DNA of 64,000 nucleotides from Bog-473 sp035552095 (GCA_035552095.1 DASZMA010000193.1:1-64000), one strand, 5' to 3'; numbered from the stretch's first letter, positions 43,420-52,514 are shown. Notes: a model not told the origin generated them from the letters alone. Numbers and translations: made by a program.

Positions 43420-44364
43420 ATGTCAAGTACCCCACGGCGACTGATGTTGGCTGTCAGCGCAGCGGTCGTCATGTTGTCGACGGCGACCGTGACCGCGTCG
43501 GCGACTGCGGCGTCGGCGACTGCGGCGTCGGCGTCGTATCCGATGACCATTCAGGCGGCCAACGGCGCCATCACCATCCCGGCCCGGCCCAAGGCCATCG
43601 TGTCGCTCTCACCCACCGCCACCGAGATGCTCTACGCCATCGGTGCCGGGAGCCAGGTCAAGGCGGTCGACTCGTACTCGGACTACCCCAAGGGCGCCCC
43701 GATGACGAAGCTCGATGCCAACCAGCCCAACGTCGAGGCCATCGTCGCCTACCAGCCCGACCTGGTCGTGGTGGCCGGCGACTCCACCGGGCTCACGGCC
43801 CAGCTGGCCAAATTCAATATCCCGGTGCTGTCGGATCCGGCGGCCAACACCCTGAGCGATGAGTACGCCCAGTTCAGCGAGCTCGGCCAGGCCACCGGGC
43901 ACGTGGCCCAGGCCAAGGCCGAAGTGGCCCAGATCAAGGCGCAGATCAGCCGTATCGTGAAAAGCACGCCGAAGCAGTCGAAACCCCAGTCGTATTACTT
44001 CGAGTTGGACCAGACCTATTACTCGGTCACCACCTCGACCTTCATCGGGCAGGTGCTCAAGCTGCTCGGCCTGACCAGCATCGCCAACAGCGCCAAGGGC
44101 GCGGCGGCGAGCGGGGGCTACCCGCAGCTGTCGGCCGAGTTCATTATCAAGGCCAACCCGACCTATGTGTTCCTGGCCGACACCATCTGCTGCGGCCAAT
44201 CCCCCAAGAAGGTCGACCAGCGCCCGGGTTGGTCCAAGCTGGCCGCGGTCAAGGACGGCGACGTGGTGGCGCTCAACGATGACATCGCGTCGCGGTGGGG
44301 CCCGCGCATCGTCACTCTGCTCAAGGTGGTGGCCAACTCGGTCACCCACCACCGGCAGGCGTGA
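43420..44364 (+). CDS. btuF: cobalamin ABC transporter substrate-binding protein (BtuF-like)
   Basis: A 314-residue exported binding protein. The signal segment (LMLAVSAAVVMLSTATVTAS) is followed by a short SATAASATAAS repeat; no lipobox Cys is present, unusual for a Gram-positive binding protein. IVSLSPTATEMLYAIGAG and QPNVEAIVAYQPDLVVV are typical of the BtuF/FepB helical-backbone class. An internal CC pair lies in LADTICCGQSP. Riboswitch control and the cob genes downstream support a corrinoid ligand. Confidence 0.92.
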   Translation: MSSTPRRLMLAVSAAVVMLSTATVTASATAASATAASASYPMTIQAANGAITIPARPKAIVSLSPTATEMLYAIGAGSQVKAVDSYSDYPKGAPMTKLDANQPNVEAIVAYQPDLVVVAGDSTGLTAQLAKFNIPVLSDPAANTLSDEYAQFSELGQATGHVAQAKAEVAQIKAQISRIVKSTPKQSKPQSYYFELDQTYYSVTTSTFIGQVLKLLGLTSIANSAKGAAASGGYPQLSAEFIIKANPTYVFLADTICCGQSPKKVDQRPGWSKLAAVKDGDVVALNDDIASRWGPRIVTLLKVVANSVTHHRQA

Positions 44365-44368
44365 CCCC

Positions 44369-45580
44369 GTGAGTTACACCCTCCCCGGTCGGGCCAAGGG
44401 GCGGGACGCGCCCGACGCGCCCGACGCGCCCGACGCGCCCGATGTGGTCACGGTGGCGGCTGGAGCAGGGTCGACCGGTGGCCAAGGCGGCGACAACAAC
44501 GGCAACAACAGCACGCGGTCAGCCACGTCGTCCGGCCCCACCACCGCCCTCGTCGTCCTGCCCCGTGCCTCGCTCCATCGGCCGCTGCTGGTCGCCACCG
44601 CCGCCCTCATCGGGGCGATGGTGTTGGGGGTGTCGGTCGGGCCGGCCGACATCTCGCTGGCCACCGTGGTCAAGGCGCTCCTCTCGCACGTCCCGCTGCT
44701 CGGCTATCACGCCCACGTCTCGGCCATCAACTGGGACGTCATCTGGCAGATCCGCCTGCCCCGGGTGATCCTGGGCGGACTGGTCGGGGCCATGCTGGCC
44801 GGCGGCGGCGCGGCGTATCAGGGCGTCTTCCGCAATCCACTGGCCGACCCCTACCTGCTCGGCGTGGCGGCCGGGGCCGGTCTGGGCGCCACCATCGTCA
44901 TCGTGGCCGGGACCGGGGAGAGCCAGCTGCTGCCCTTCGCCGCCTTCGCCGGCGCGGTCGGCGCGGTCATCCTCACCTACATCGTCGGTGCCACGGGAGG
45001 CCGCCAAGGGTCCACGGCGTCCATCGTCCTGGCCGGCGTGGCCGTGGCGGCGTTGCTGACCGCCATCCAGACCTACCTCCAGCAACAGCACGAGCCCGAC
45101 CTGCAGGGCGTCTACGCCTGGATACTGGGCAGCCTCAACGTGGCTTCCTGGTCCGACGTCCGCCTGATCCTGCCCTACGTGGCCATCAGCGCCATCACGC
45201 TGCTGGCCCACCGCCGCCTGCTCGACGTCCTGCGCGTCGGGGAGGATGAGGCCGGGGCGCTGGGCATCCACGCGGCCCGGGTCCGCCTCATTGTGGTGGC
45301 GGCCGCGACGTTGGGCACCGCCGCCGCGGTCGCGGTGAGCGGGTTGATCGGCTTCGTCGGCATCATCGTCCCCCACACGGTGCGGCTGGTCTCCAACTCC
45401 AGCTACCGCGTGGTGCTGCCGGTGTCGATGGTAGGAGGCGCCACCTTCCTCATCCTGGCCGACGTGGTGGCCCGCACGGTGCAGGCGCCGGCCGAGATCC
45501 CCATCGGCGTCGTCACCGCCTTCGTCGGCGCGCCGTTCTTCCTCTTCGTGCTGCGGTCGCGCCGGGCCCAGCGCTCGTGA
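44369..45580 (+). CDS. btuC: cobalamin ABC transporter permease (BtuC/FecCD type)
   Basis: A 403-residue permease with about ten helices after a long hydrophilic N-terminal tail. VGPADISLATVVKALLS, RLPRVILGGLVGAMLAGGGA and YQGVFRNPLADPYLLGVAAGAGLGA are hallmark FecCD/BtuC segments; GLIGFVGIIVPHTVRL is the coupling region. The tail includes four DAP units coded by a 9-bp repeat at 44405-44440. The GTG at 44369 lies four bases after btuF, and the stop overlaps btuD. Confidence 0.94.
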   Translation: MSYTLPGRAKGRDAPDAPDAPDAPDVVTVAAGAGSTGGQGGDNNGNNSTRSATSSGPTTALVVLPRASLHRPLLVATAALIGAMVLGVSVGPADISLATVVKALLSHVPLLGYHAHVSAINWDVIWQIRLPRVILGGLVGAMLAGGGAAYQGVFRNPLADPYLLGVAAGAGLGATIVIVAGTGESQLLPFAAFAGAVGAVILTYIVGATGGRQGSTASIVLAGVAVAALLTAIQTYLQQQHEPDLQGVYAWILGSLNVASWSDVRLILPYVAISAITLLAHRRLLDVLRVGEDEAGALGIHAARVRLIVVAAATLGTAAAVAVSGLIGFVGIIVPHTVRLVSNSSYRVVLPVSMVGGATFLILADVVARTVQAPAEIPIGVVTAFVGAPFFLFVLRSRRAQRS

Positions 45581-46347
45581 TCACGCTCGAGGACGTCACC
45601 GTGCGGTACGGCGCCACCGTGGCGCTGCACCGCATCAGCGAGCGCGTCGGAGACGGCGAGTGGGTCGGCCTCATCGGCCCCAACGGCGCCGGCAAGACGA
45701 CGCTGTTGCGCGCCCTGGTGCAACTCCTGCCCCACGACGGCCGCACCCTCATCGACGGTGCCTCCACCGACGACCTCTCCCGCCGCCAGCTGGCCCGCAT
45801 GATCGCCTACGTCCCCCAGTCGCCCGAGCTGCCGCCCGACATGATGGTGTCGGATTATGTGCTCCTCGGCCGCTCGCCCCACATCGGCTACTTCGGCGTC
45901 GAGAAGCCGTACGACCGGCGCATCTGTGCGGACCTCTTGGAGCGCCTCGACCTCGGGCCGATGGCGGACCGTCATCTCGCCACGTTGTCCGGCGGAGAAT
46001 TGCAACGCCTCGTCCTCGCCCGGGCCCTGGCTCAGGAGGCACCGGTCCTCCTGCTGGACGAACCGACCAGCGCGCTCGATCTCGGTCGGCGCGTCGATGC
46101 GCTCGAGATCATTGACGCACTGCGGGCCGAGCACAAGCTCACGGTCCTCAGCGCCATGCACGACCTCACCCTGGCCGGACAGTTCGCCGACCGGTTGGTG
46201 TTGTTGTCCGGCGGAGAGGTGGTCGCTTCCGGTACCCCGCCGGAGGTATTGGACGAAGTACTCCTGACCGAACACTTCGGTCTGCACGTCCAAGTCATGC
46301 GTACACCCGACGGCGAGCTCATCGTGGCGCCCCGCCGGCACAAGTAA
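45577..46347 (+). CDS. btuD: cobalamin ABC transporter ATP-binding protein (BtuD/FecE type)
   Basis: A 256-residue ATPase completing the BtuFCD importer. GPNGAGKTTLLRAL is Walker A, LSGGELQRLVLARAL the signature, LLLDEPTSALDL Walker B, and SAMHDLTLAGQFADR the switch His region. The start, a GTG, overlaps the permease stop by four bases. The co-transcribed cobalamin genes identify the substrate class. Confidence 0.94.
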   Translation: MITLEDVTVRYGATVALHRISERVGDGEWVGLIGPNGAGKTTLLRALVQLLPHDGRTLIDGASTDDLSRRQLARMIAYVPQSPELPPDMMVSDYVLLGRSPHIGYFGVEKPYDRRICADLLERLDLGPMADRHLATLSGGELQRLVLARALAQEAPVLLLDEPTSALDLGRRVDALEIIDALRAEHKLTVLSAMHDLTLAGQFADRLVLLSGGEVVASGTPPEVLDEVLLTEHFGLHVQVMRTPDGELIVAPRRHK

Positions 46348-46356
46348 GGAGCGTTC

Positions 46357-46926
46357 ATGCCAGACGAGTCAGAGAGCCGGGAAGCGGTGCCCGAGGAGGG
46401 GGCGGGGCGGGTGCCGTCGCTGGTGCTGATCAACACCGGCCACGGCAAGGGCAAGTCGTCGGCCGCCTTCGGGGTGATGGGGCGGGCCTGGGCCCGGGGC
46501 TGGACGGTCGGCGTGGTGCAGTTCGTGAAGGGGGGCAAGTGGAAGGTGGGTGAGCGCAAGCTGGCCGAGCATCTCGGCATCGACTGGCAGATCCTGGGCG
46601 ATGGGTTCACGTGGGAGTCGACCGACCTCGATGAGACGGCGGCGAAGGGTCGGCATGCCTGGTCGGTGGCGCGGGACAAGTTGGCGTCGGGTGACTACGA
46701 CATGCTGATCCTGGACGAGCTCACGTATGCCAACACCTACGGCTGGGTGCCGGTGGCCGAGGTGGTGGCCGGCGTGCTCGGTCGGGCCCCCAAGACCAAC
46801 GTGGTGATCACCGGTCGGGATGCCGCGCCCGAGCTGATTGAGATCGCGGACACGGTGACCGAGATGCGCATGGTCAAACACGCCTACGAGCGGGGGATCA
46901 AAGCGCGCAAGGGGATCGAGTACTGA
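46357..46926 (+). CDS. cobO: corrinoid adenosyltransferase CobO/BtuR
   Basis: A 189-residue ATP:cob(I)alamin adenosyltransferase that adds the upper adenosyl ligand to imported corrinoids. The P-loop NTGHGKGKSSAAFGVMGRAW and the segments VQFVKGGKW and LILDELTYANTYGWV are diagnostic of the CobA/CobO family. AAGGAG precedes the ATG at ideal spacing. It lies nine bases after btuD. Confidence 0.96.
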   Translation: MPDESESREAVPEEGAGRVPSLVLINTGHGKGKSSAAFGVMGRAWARGWTVGVVQFVKGGKWKVGERKLAEHLGIDWQILGDGFTWESTDLDETAAKGRHAWSVARDKLASGDYDMLILDELTYANTYGWVPVAEVVAGVLGRAPKTNVVITGRDAAPELIEIADTVTEMRMVKHAYERGIKARKGIEY

Positions 46927-46931
46927 ACGTC

Positions 46932-47639
46932 GTGTCCGTGCCGTTGATGCCGCAGGTCCAGCGGGGCGGGCTGTTCTCGGTGCGCGTCTGGCGGCTGCCG
47001 GCGCCCCTATTGGCCATCTCCTCGGCCCCGCTCGGGGGTGGCCTCGGCCGGCGCGCCTGGGTGCTCAACGCGCAGGTCGGCGCGGACTACGCCCGGCTCG
47101 ACCCGGACGTGCACTTGGGCGAGTTGGCTGACCGGGCCGGCCTGACTGGCCCCGGCGTCGGCATGATGACGGCGGTCGACGTGCGCCGGGGTTCGACCGT
47201 GTTTGAGGAGGGGGTCACCGTCGATGCCACGGTCGGCGTGCGACGGCCGCAGTGGGCGGCGGCTCCCGCGACTGCTCTCCCCCCTTCCACCGCCGGACCG
47301 TCGATTTCCCCCGAGGTCGGTACGGTCAACATCGTGGCCTTCCTGCCCGAGCCCCTGAGCGCCGCCGCGCTGGTCAACGCCGTCGTCACCGTCACCGAGG
47401 CCAAGGCCCAGGCGCTGTGGGACGCCGGGCTGGCCGGGACGGGCACCGCCTCTGACGCGGTCTGCGTGCTGTGCCCGACCGTCGGCCCGGGTAGCTCGGT
47501 CAACGAGTTCGGCGGGCCGCGGTCGTTGTGGGGCGCCCGCCTGGCCCGGGCGGTGCACCGGGCGGTACTGGACGGGATCCGACGTGAGGACGCTGGTGAC
47601 GACGCCGACGCCGACGCCGTCAGTGAGGACCCGTCGTGA
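46932..47639 (+). CDS. cbiZ: adenosylcobinamide amidohydrolase CbiZ
   Basis: A 235-residue CbiZ-type enzyme that cleaves the aminopropanol tail of adenosylcobinamide or pseudocobalamin, returning cobyric acid for remodelling. ISSAPLGGGLGRRAWVLNAQV, GVGMMTAVDV and VNIVAFLPEPLSAAALVNAV together with TEAKAQALWDAG match the family. Its presence marks corrinoid salvage. A short DADADA repeat sits near the C-terminus. Start GTG 46932; the stop overlaps cobU. Confidence 0.9.
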   Translation: MSVPLMPQVQRGGLFSVRVWRLPAPLLAISSAPLGGGLGRRAWVLNAQVGADYARLDPDVHLGELADRAGLTGPGVGMMTAVDVRRGSTVFEEGVTVDATVGVRRPQWAAAPATALPPSTAGPSISPEVGTVNIVAFLPEPLSAAALVNAVVTVTEAKAQALWDAGLAGTGTASDAVCVLCPTVGPGSSVNEFGGPRSLWGARLARAVHRAVLDGIRREDAGDDADADAVSEDPS

Positions 47640-48148
47640 TCACGCTCGTGCTGGGTGGCGCCCGTTCGGGCAAGTCCGCCCTGGCCGAACGGCTCACCGC
47701 CGTCGGGCCCGGACCGACCACCTACGTCGCCACCATGCAGGCGGGCGATGATCCGGACCTGCGGCGGCGCATCGAGATCCACCGGGACCGCCGCCCGGCG
47801 GGCTGGACCACCCTCGAGGCCGGCCTCGACCTGCCCGACCTGGTCATGGCCGCCCCGCCCGGATCGCTCCTGATCGACTCGCTCGGGCCGTGGGTCGCCC
47901 TCCACGGCGGCGCGCCGGTCGATGAGGCGGCCCTCTGCCGGGCCCTACGGGAGCGGGCCGGCGACCACCACACCGTCGTCGTGTCCGAGGAGGTCGGCCT
48001 GGGTGTCCACCCCTCCTCAGCGGAAGGTCGTCAGTTCCGCGACGCCCTGGGCCACCTCAACCAGGCCGTGGCCGCCGTCGCCGACCGTGCCCTGCTGGTG
48101 GTCGCCGGCCGGACCCTGACCCTCGACCCGCCCCCGGCAGTCGATTAA
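47636..48148 (+). CDS. cobU: adenosylcobinamide kinase/guanylyltransferase CobU (CobP)
   Basis: A 170-residue bifunctional enzyme that phosphorylates adenosylcobinamide and attaches GMP. The P-loop is LVLGGARSGKSALAERL; TYVATMQAGDDPDLRRRIEIH carries the guanylylation His region (RIxxHRxxR); VVVSEEVGLGVHPSSAEGR is also conserved. Length is normal. Overlaps cbiZ by four bases (GTGA). Confidence 0.95.
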   Translation: MITLVLGGARSGKSALAERLTAVGPGPTTYVATMQAGDDPDLRRRIEIHRDRRPAGWTTLEAGLDLPDLVMAAPPGSLLIDSLGPWVALHGGAPVDEAALCRALRERAGDHHTVVVSEEVGLGVHPSSAEGRQFRDALGHLNQAVAAVADRALLVVAGRTLTLDPPPAVD

Positions 48149-48151
48149 GTC

Positions 48152-48889
48152 GTGCGTGCCGCCCTGGCCTTCCTGACCCCCTTCCCCGGCGCCCGCCGTC
48201 CCAGCGCCCGCGCCCTGCCCTGGTTTCCCGTGGTGGGGGCGGCCCTCGGCCTGGCGCTCGGTGGGCTGTGGTGGGCCACGGACCGACTGTGGCCGCTGCC
48301 GATCGCCGCCCTGATCACCGTCGCGGCCGACCTCGCCCTCACCGGCCTCCTCCACCTCGATGGCCTGGCCGACGCCGCCGACGGCCTCCTCCCTCACCTG
48401 ACCCGGGCCCGCCGCCTCGAGGTCATGCGCGAGCCCACCGTCGGGGCCTTCGGCGTCGGCGCCGTCGTCACCACCGTCCTGGCCCGCTGGGTGGTCCTGG
48501 CCAACCTGCGCCCGGCCCCCCTCCTCATCGCGGCGCTCTGGTGTGCGTCCCGCACGTCCATGGCCGGCGTGGTGGAGCGCGTCCCCTACGCCCGGGCGCT
48601 CGACGGACCGGACGGACCGGACGGAGAGTCCGGCGGCCTGGTCAGCGCCTTCATGGGGGCGCGCCTCCCCCTCCTCCTGGCCGTCCCCGCCCTGGCCGGC
48701 GCGGCCGCCCTCGCCGCCATCTGGTCCGTCCCGGCCGGCCCGGTTGCCGTCGGCGCCGCCGTGCTCACGTTCGGGGCCGTCCTCGCCTTCGCCCACCGCC
48801 GTCTGGGCGGCTTCACCGGCGACGTGCTCGGGGCGGCCGGCATCCTGGCCGAGACGGTCGGGCTCCTGGTGGCGGCGGCCCGCTGGTGA
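48152..48889 (+). CDS. cobS: adenosylcobinamide-GDP ribazoletransferase CobS
   Basis: Membrane-bound cobalamin synthase of 245 residues joining adenosylcobinamide-GDP and alpha-ribazole. ALAFLTPFPGARRPSARALP at the start, GLLHLDGLADAADGLLP (metal-binding Asp residues) and LGGFTGDVLGAAGILAE are the family motifs, with about six helices. A DGPDGPDGES repeat loop is inserted, coded by 9-bp units at 48602-48619. The stop overlaps the next GTG. Confidence 0.95.
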   Translation: MRAALAFLTPFPGARRPSARALPWFPVVGAALGLALGGLWWATDRLWPLPIAALITVAADLALTGLLHLDGLADAADGLLPHLTRARRLEVMREPTVGAFGVGAVVTTVLARWVVLANLRPAPLLIAALWCASRTSMAGVVERVPYARALDGPDGPDGESGGLVSAFMGARLPLLLAVPALAGAAALAAIWSVPAGPVAVGAAVLTFGAVLAFAHRRLGGFTGDVLGAAGILAETVGLLVAAARW

Positions 48890-49791
48890 GCCTCTCCCGC
48901 CGCAGCCTCGCCGCCGCGGCCGGCATCGTGGCCGACCTCGCCCTCGGGGAGCCGCCCGTGCAGCCCCACCCGGTCAGTGCCTTCGGCGCCGCCATGCATC
49001 GGGTGGAGCGCCACATATATGGAGATCATCGAGCCGCCGGACTCCTCCACGCCGCCACCGGTCTGCTCCTCGGCACCACGGCCGGGCTGCTCGTGCGCTC
49101 GACCACCCTGGCGACCTATCTCTCCGTCGCTCAGCGCGCCCTGGTGGAGGCCGCGCTCGACCTCGCCGCCGCGTTGGAGGAGGGGGATTTGGCGCGGGCC
49201 CGCCTGCTGCTGCCCACCCTGGTCGGCCGGGACCCGGATGGCCTCAGCGCAGCCGAGATCACCAGGGCGGTGGTCGAGTCGGTGGCCGAGAACACCGTGG
49301 ATGCGGTGGTGGCGCCGGCTCTGTGGGGAGCGATCGGGGGAGCGCCGGGCACGTTGGGCTACCGGGCGGTGAACACCATGGACGCCACCGTGGGCCATCG
49401 CTCCGCCCGGTATCTGCACTATGGCTGGGCCAGCGCCCGGCTCGATGACCTGGCCAACTACCTCCCGGCCCGCCTCACCGCCGCCCTGGTCCTGGTGGTC
49501 CGGCCCCGGGCCGCGCCCGCCGTGTGGCGGGCCGTGCGCCGCGACGCCCCGGCCCACCCTTCCCCCAACGCCGGGGTGGCCGAAGCGGCCTTCGCCGCCG
49601 CCCTGGGTGTGAAGCTGGGCGGGCTCAACACCTATGGTGCGCTGGTGGAACGACGTCCGGCGCTCGGCAGTGGTCGGGCCCCCGAGACCTCCGATATCGC
49701 CGCCACCGTGGCCCTGTGCCGCGACGTGACCTACGCCCTCGTCGTCGTGCTCGTCGTCGTGGGCCTCTTCGCCAAGGCGTCACCCGCATGA
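48886..49791 (+). CDS. cbiB: adenosylcobinamide-phosphate synthase CbiB
   Basis: A 301-residue membrane enzyme attaching the aminopropanol(-phosphate) arm to adenosylcobyric acid. ADLALGEPPVQPHPVSAFG, VESVAENTVDAVVAPALWG, GYRAVNTMDATVGHRSARY and ARLDDLANYLPARLTA are CbiB hallmarks. The GTG at 48886 overlaps the cobS stop as GTGA, deciding the start. It works with the downstream decarboxylase product. Confidence 0.95.
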   Translation: MSLSRRSLAAAAGIVADLALGEPPVQPHPVSAFGAAMHRVERHIYGDHRAAGLLHAATGLLLGTTAGLLVRSTTLATYLSVAQRALVEAALDLAAALEEGDLARARLLLPTLVGRDPDGLSAAEITRAVVESVAENTVDAVVAPALWGAIGGAPGTLGYRAVNTMDATVGHRSARYLHYGWASARLDDLANYLPARLTAALVLVVRPRAAPAVWRAVRRDAPAHPSPNAGVAEAAFAAALGVKLGGLNTYGALVERRPALGSGRAPETSDIAATVALCRDVTYALVVVLVVVGLFAKASPA

Positions 49792-50693
49792 GGCACGGTG
49801 GCGACGTCGAGCGGATCGCCCGCTCCCGCGGTGTCGACCCCCACTCCCTGCTCGATCTGTCCGCCAGCCTCAACCCGCTGGCCCCTTCCGTGGTGGACGT
49901 GGCCGCCTCGCACCTCGGCTCGCTGCGCCGTTACCCCGACCCGGCCCATGCCCACTGCGTGCTGGCCCGGGCCATCGGGGTCGAGCCCGAGCGGCTGCTG
50001 TTGACCAACGGCGGCGCCGAAGCGATCGCGCTGCTGGGCCAGACCATCGGGGGAAGGGTCGACGAACCTGAGTTCTCGCTGCACCCCCGACATGGCCTCT
50101 CTCCCGCCACGGCCCTGGGCTGGTCGACGAGCACGCCGCCGCTGTGGTGTTCCAACCCGAACAACCCGACCGGGCGTCTGGCCGGGCCGGACCAACGGGC
50201 CGACGTGTGGGACGAGGCGTTCTACCCCCTGGCCACGGGGGAGTGGACCCGGGGCGACCCTCAGGCCATCGCCGTGGTGGGGTCGCTGACCAAGCTCTTC
50301 GAATGCCCGGGACTGCGGCTCGGGTACGCCGTCGCCGACCCCGGGCTGATCGCCCGCCTGGCCGCCCGCCAGCCCGAGTGGTCGGTGGGCAGCCTGGCCC
50401 TCGCCCTCCTGCCCGAACTGCTCGAGCAGGCCGACCTGCCCGCCTGGGCCCGGGCCATCGCCGGCCTGCGCGGTGACCTGACTGATCTTCTCCGGCGATA
50501 CGGCTTGACGCCCGAGCCCTCGGCCGCCAACTTCATCCTCTGCCCGGCCCCGCTTGACTTCAGGGAGAGGCTCATCGACCACGGGGTGATCGTGCGCGAC
50601 TGCACCTCCTTCGGACTACCCGATCACGTGCGCATCGCCGTACCCGACGCCGCCGGCCTGGAACGCCTGGCCGCCGCCCTGGTGCTGTTGTGA
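49788..50693 (+). CDS. cobD: threonine-phosphate decarboxylase-like PLP enzyme CobD, compact
   Basis: A 301-residue fold-type-I PLP enzyme expected to make aminopropanol phosphate for CbiB. LLDLSASLNPLAP at the start, CSNPNNPTGRLAG, and the PLP lysine in VVGSLTKLFECPGLRLGY are clear, with IRVA-like HVRIAVPDAAG near the end. It is about 50 residues shorter than usual: the region after TNGGAEAIALLGQTI, which normally holds a full strand-helix unit, is condensed. ATG 49788 overlaps cbiB by four bases. Confidence 0.9.
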   Translation: MRHGGDVERIARSRGVDPHSLLDLSASLNPLAPSVVDVAASHLGSLRRYPDPAHAHCVLARAIGVEPERLLLTNGGAEAIALLGQTIGGRVDEPEFSLHPRHGLSPATALGWSTSTPPLWCSNPNNPTGRLAGPDQRADVWDEAFYPLATGEWTRGDPQAIAVVGSLTKLFECPGLRLGYAVADPGLIARLAARQPEWSVGSLALALLPELLEQADLPAWARAIAGLRGDLTDLLRRYGLTPEPSAANFILCPAPLDFRERLIDHGVIVRDCTSFGLPDHVRIAVPDAAGLERLAAALVLL

Positions 50694-52426
50694 CGGTCGG
50701 GCGATTCGACGAGGGGGCCCGGGAGAACCTGCGCCAGATCATCGAGTCCCGGCGCGACGTCCGCCGGCGCTTCCTGCCCACGCCGGTCGAGCCCGAGGTA
50801 CTCGAGCGGGTGCTCCAAGCCGCCCATCGCGCCCCTTCGGTCGGGCTGACCCAACCGTGGGACTTCCTCATCCTGACCGACCCTGGCCTCCGGGAAGAGG
50901 TGGCGAGGCATGTCGAGGAGGAGCGCCAGCGTTTCAGCGCCTCGCTCCCGCCCTCCCGCCAACGCGCCTTCGACCGGCTCAAGGTGGAGGCCATCCGGGA
51001 AGCGCCGATGAATCTGGTCGTGACGTCAACGCTCGAGCGGGGCGGCGCCCACGTGCTCGGCCGCTACACCCAGCCCGAGATGGCGCACTACTCCACCTGC
51101 CTGGCCATTGAGAACCTGTGGCTGATGGCCCGGGCGGAGGGGTTGGGGGTGGGGTGGGTCAGCTTCTACCGGCCCAGCTTCCTGTCCGCCCTGCTCCAGA
51201 TCCCGCCCTACGCCCAGCCGATCGCCTACCTCTGTTTAGGGTATGTCAGCGAGTTCGACCCGGCCCCCGAGTTGGCGCTGCAGAACTGGGCCCGAGTTCG
51301 CCCCCTGTCCTGGGCCATCCACCACGAGCGCTGGGAGCACCGCGTGACGCACCCCTTCGAAGATGCCCGGGCCGCTGTGGTCGCGGTCGACGCCGCGGCC
51401 GAAGATGAAGCCCGGGCCCATCACGGACGGCTCACCAAGCCGGCCGGCTCCCTGGGTGAGCTGGAGCGGCTCGGTGTCCGCTTGGCCGGCATGGCCCGCC
51501 AGAGCCCGCCGCCCATCCCCGAGCCGGCCACGGTGGCCGTCTTCGCCGGCGACCACGGGGTGGTGGAGGCCGGGGTGACGCCGTGGCCCTCCGAGGTCAC
51601 CCGGCAGATGGTGGCCAACTTCATCGGGGGCGGCGCCGCCATCAGCGCCATCGCCCGCCAGGTCGGGGCCGAGGTGGTGGTGGTCGACGTCGGGGTGATC
51701 GGCGACCTGGAGCCGGCCCCCACCCTGCTCCGCCGGAAGGTCCGTCACGGCACGGCCAATCTGGCGGTGGAGGCGGCCATGACCCGGGAGGAGGCCCAGG
51801 CCGCCCTGGACGTCGGGGCCGAGGTGGCCCGTGAGCTGGTCGCCGCCGGCTCCCGCTGCCTCATCACCGGCGACATGGGGATCGGCAACACCACCCCGTC
51901 GGCGGCGCTCATCGCCTACTTCACCGGCCGCCCGGTGGCCGACGTGGTGGGGCGGGGGACGGGCATTGACGATGCGACGCTGGCGTTGAAGACGAGGGTG
52001 ATTGAGGACGCGCTCGGGCGGCTCGACCAGGGCGGCGGGTCGGGTCGGGACGACAGCGACGCGGTCGGTGTGGTGGCCGAGGTCGGCGGCCTGGAGATCG
52101 CCGCCCTGGCCGGGTTCATCGTCGGGGGGGCGGCGGCGCAGGTGCCGGTCGTCATCGACGGGGTGATCGCCTCAGCCGCCCTCCTGGTGGCCACCGCCCT
52201 GTGCCCGCCGGCCCGGGCCTATTGCATCGCCGGCCACCGCTCGGCCGAGCCGGGCGCCCGGGCCGTGCTGGAGCACCTCGGCCTCCGCCCGCTGCTCGAG
52301 CTCGACCTGAGACTGGGCGAGGGCAGCGGTGCCTGCCTGGCGCTGCCGCTGGTCCAGGCGGCGGCCCGTATCTTGAGCGAGATGGCCACGTTTGACCAGG
52401 CTGGTGTCACCCAAAAAGACCCCTAG
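50690..52426 (+). CDS. bluB-cobT: BluB-CobT fusion: DMB synthase plus nicotinate-nucleotide:DMB phosphoribosyltransferase
   Basis: A 578-residue bifunctional protein. Residues about 1-220 are the flavin-destroying BluB nitroreductase that makes 5,6-dimethylbenzimidazole from FMN (RRDVRRRFLPTPVEPEVLER, AAHRAPSVGLTQPWDFLIL, EGLGVGWVSFYRP). Residues about 235-578 are CobT, which activates that base (KPAGSLGELERLGVRLAG, FAGDHGVVEAGVTPWP, GDMGIGNTTPSAAL, and LDLRLGEGSGA with the catalytic Glu). One chain thus makes and activates the lower ligand. GTG overlaps cobD stop (GTGA). Confidence 0.94.
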   Translation: MTVGRFDEGARENLRQIIESRRDVRRRFLPTPVEPEVLERVLQAAHRAPSVGLTQPWDFLILTDPGLREEVARHVEEERQRFSASLPPSRQRAFDRLKVEAIREAPMNLVVTSTLERGGAHVLGRYTQPEMAHYSTCLAIENLWLMARAEGLGVGWVSFYRPSFLSALLQIPPYAQPIAYLCLGYVSEFDPAPELALQNWARVRPLSWAIHHERWEHRVTHPFEDARAAVVAVDAAAEDEARAHHGRLTKPAGSLGELERLGVRLAGMARQSPPPIPEPATVAVFAGDHGVVEAGVTPWPSEVTRQMVANFIGGGAAISAIARQVGAEVVVVDVGVIGDLEPAPTLLRRKVRHGTANLAVEAAMTREEAQAALDVGAEVARELVAAGSRCLITGDMGIGNTTPSAALIAYFTGRPVADVVGRGTGIDDATLALKTRVIEDALGRLDQGGGSGRDDSDAVGVVAEVGGLEIAALAGFIVGGAAAQVPVVIDGVIASAALLVATALCPPARAYCIAGHRSAEPGARAVLEHLGLRPLLELDLRLGEGSGACLALPLVQAAARILSEMATFDQAGVTQKDP

Positions 52427-52514
52427 AGCGACGGCTGGCCTAGGCTGCCCGGGCGGGCGTGAGAAACCAGGCCCGGAGCCGTTCTTCCTGACAATCGATC
52501 AAAGGAGCGTCCCT

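Noticed and set aside
42384..43550. Upstream extension of the CocE-type hydrolase frame to 1078 codons
   Set aside because: It would run through the phosphatase gene and the riboswitch region and put the signal peptide in the middle; ATG 42383 has a good ribosome site.
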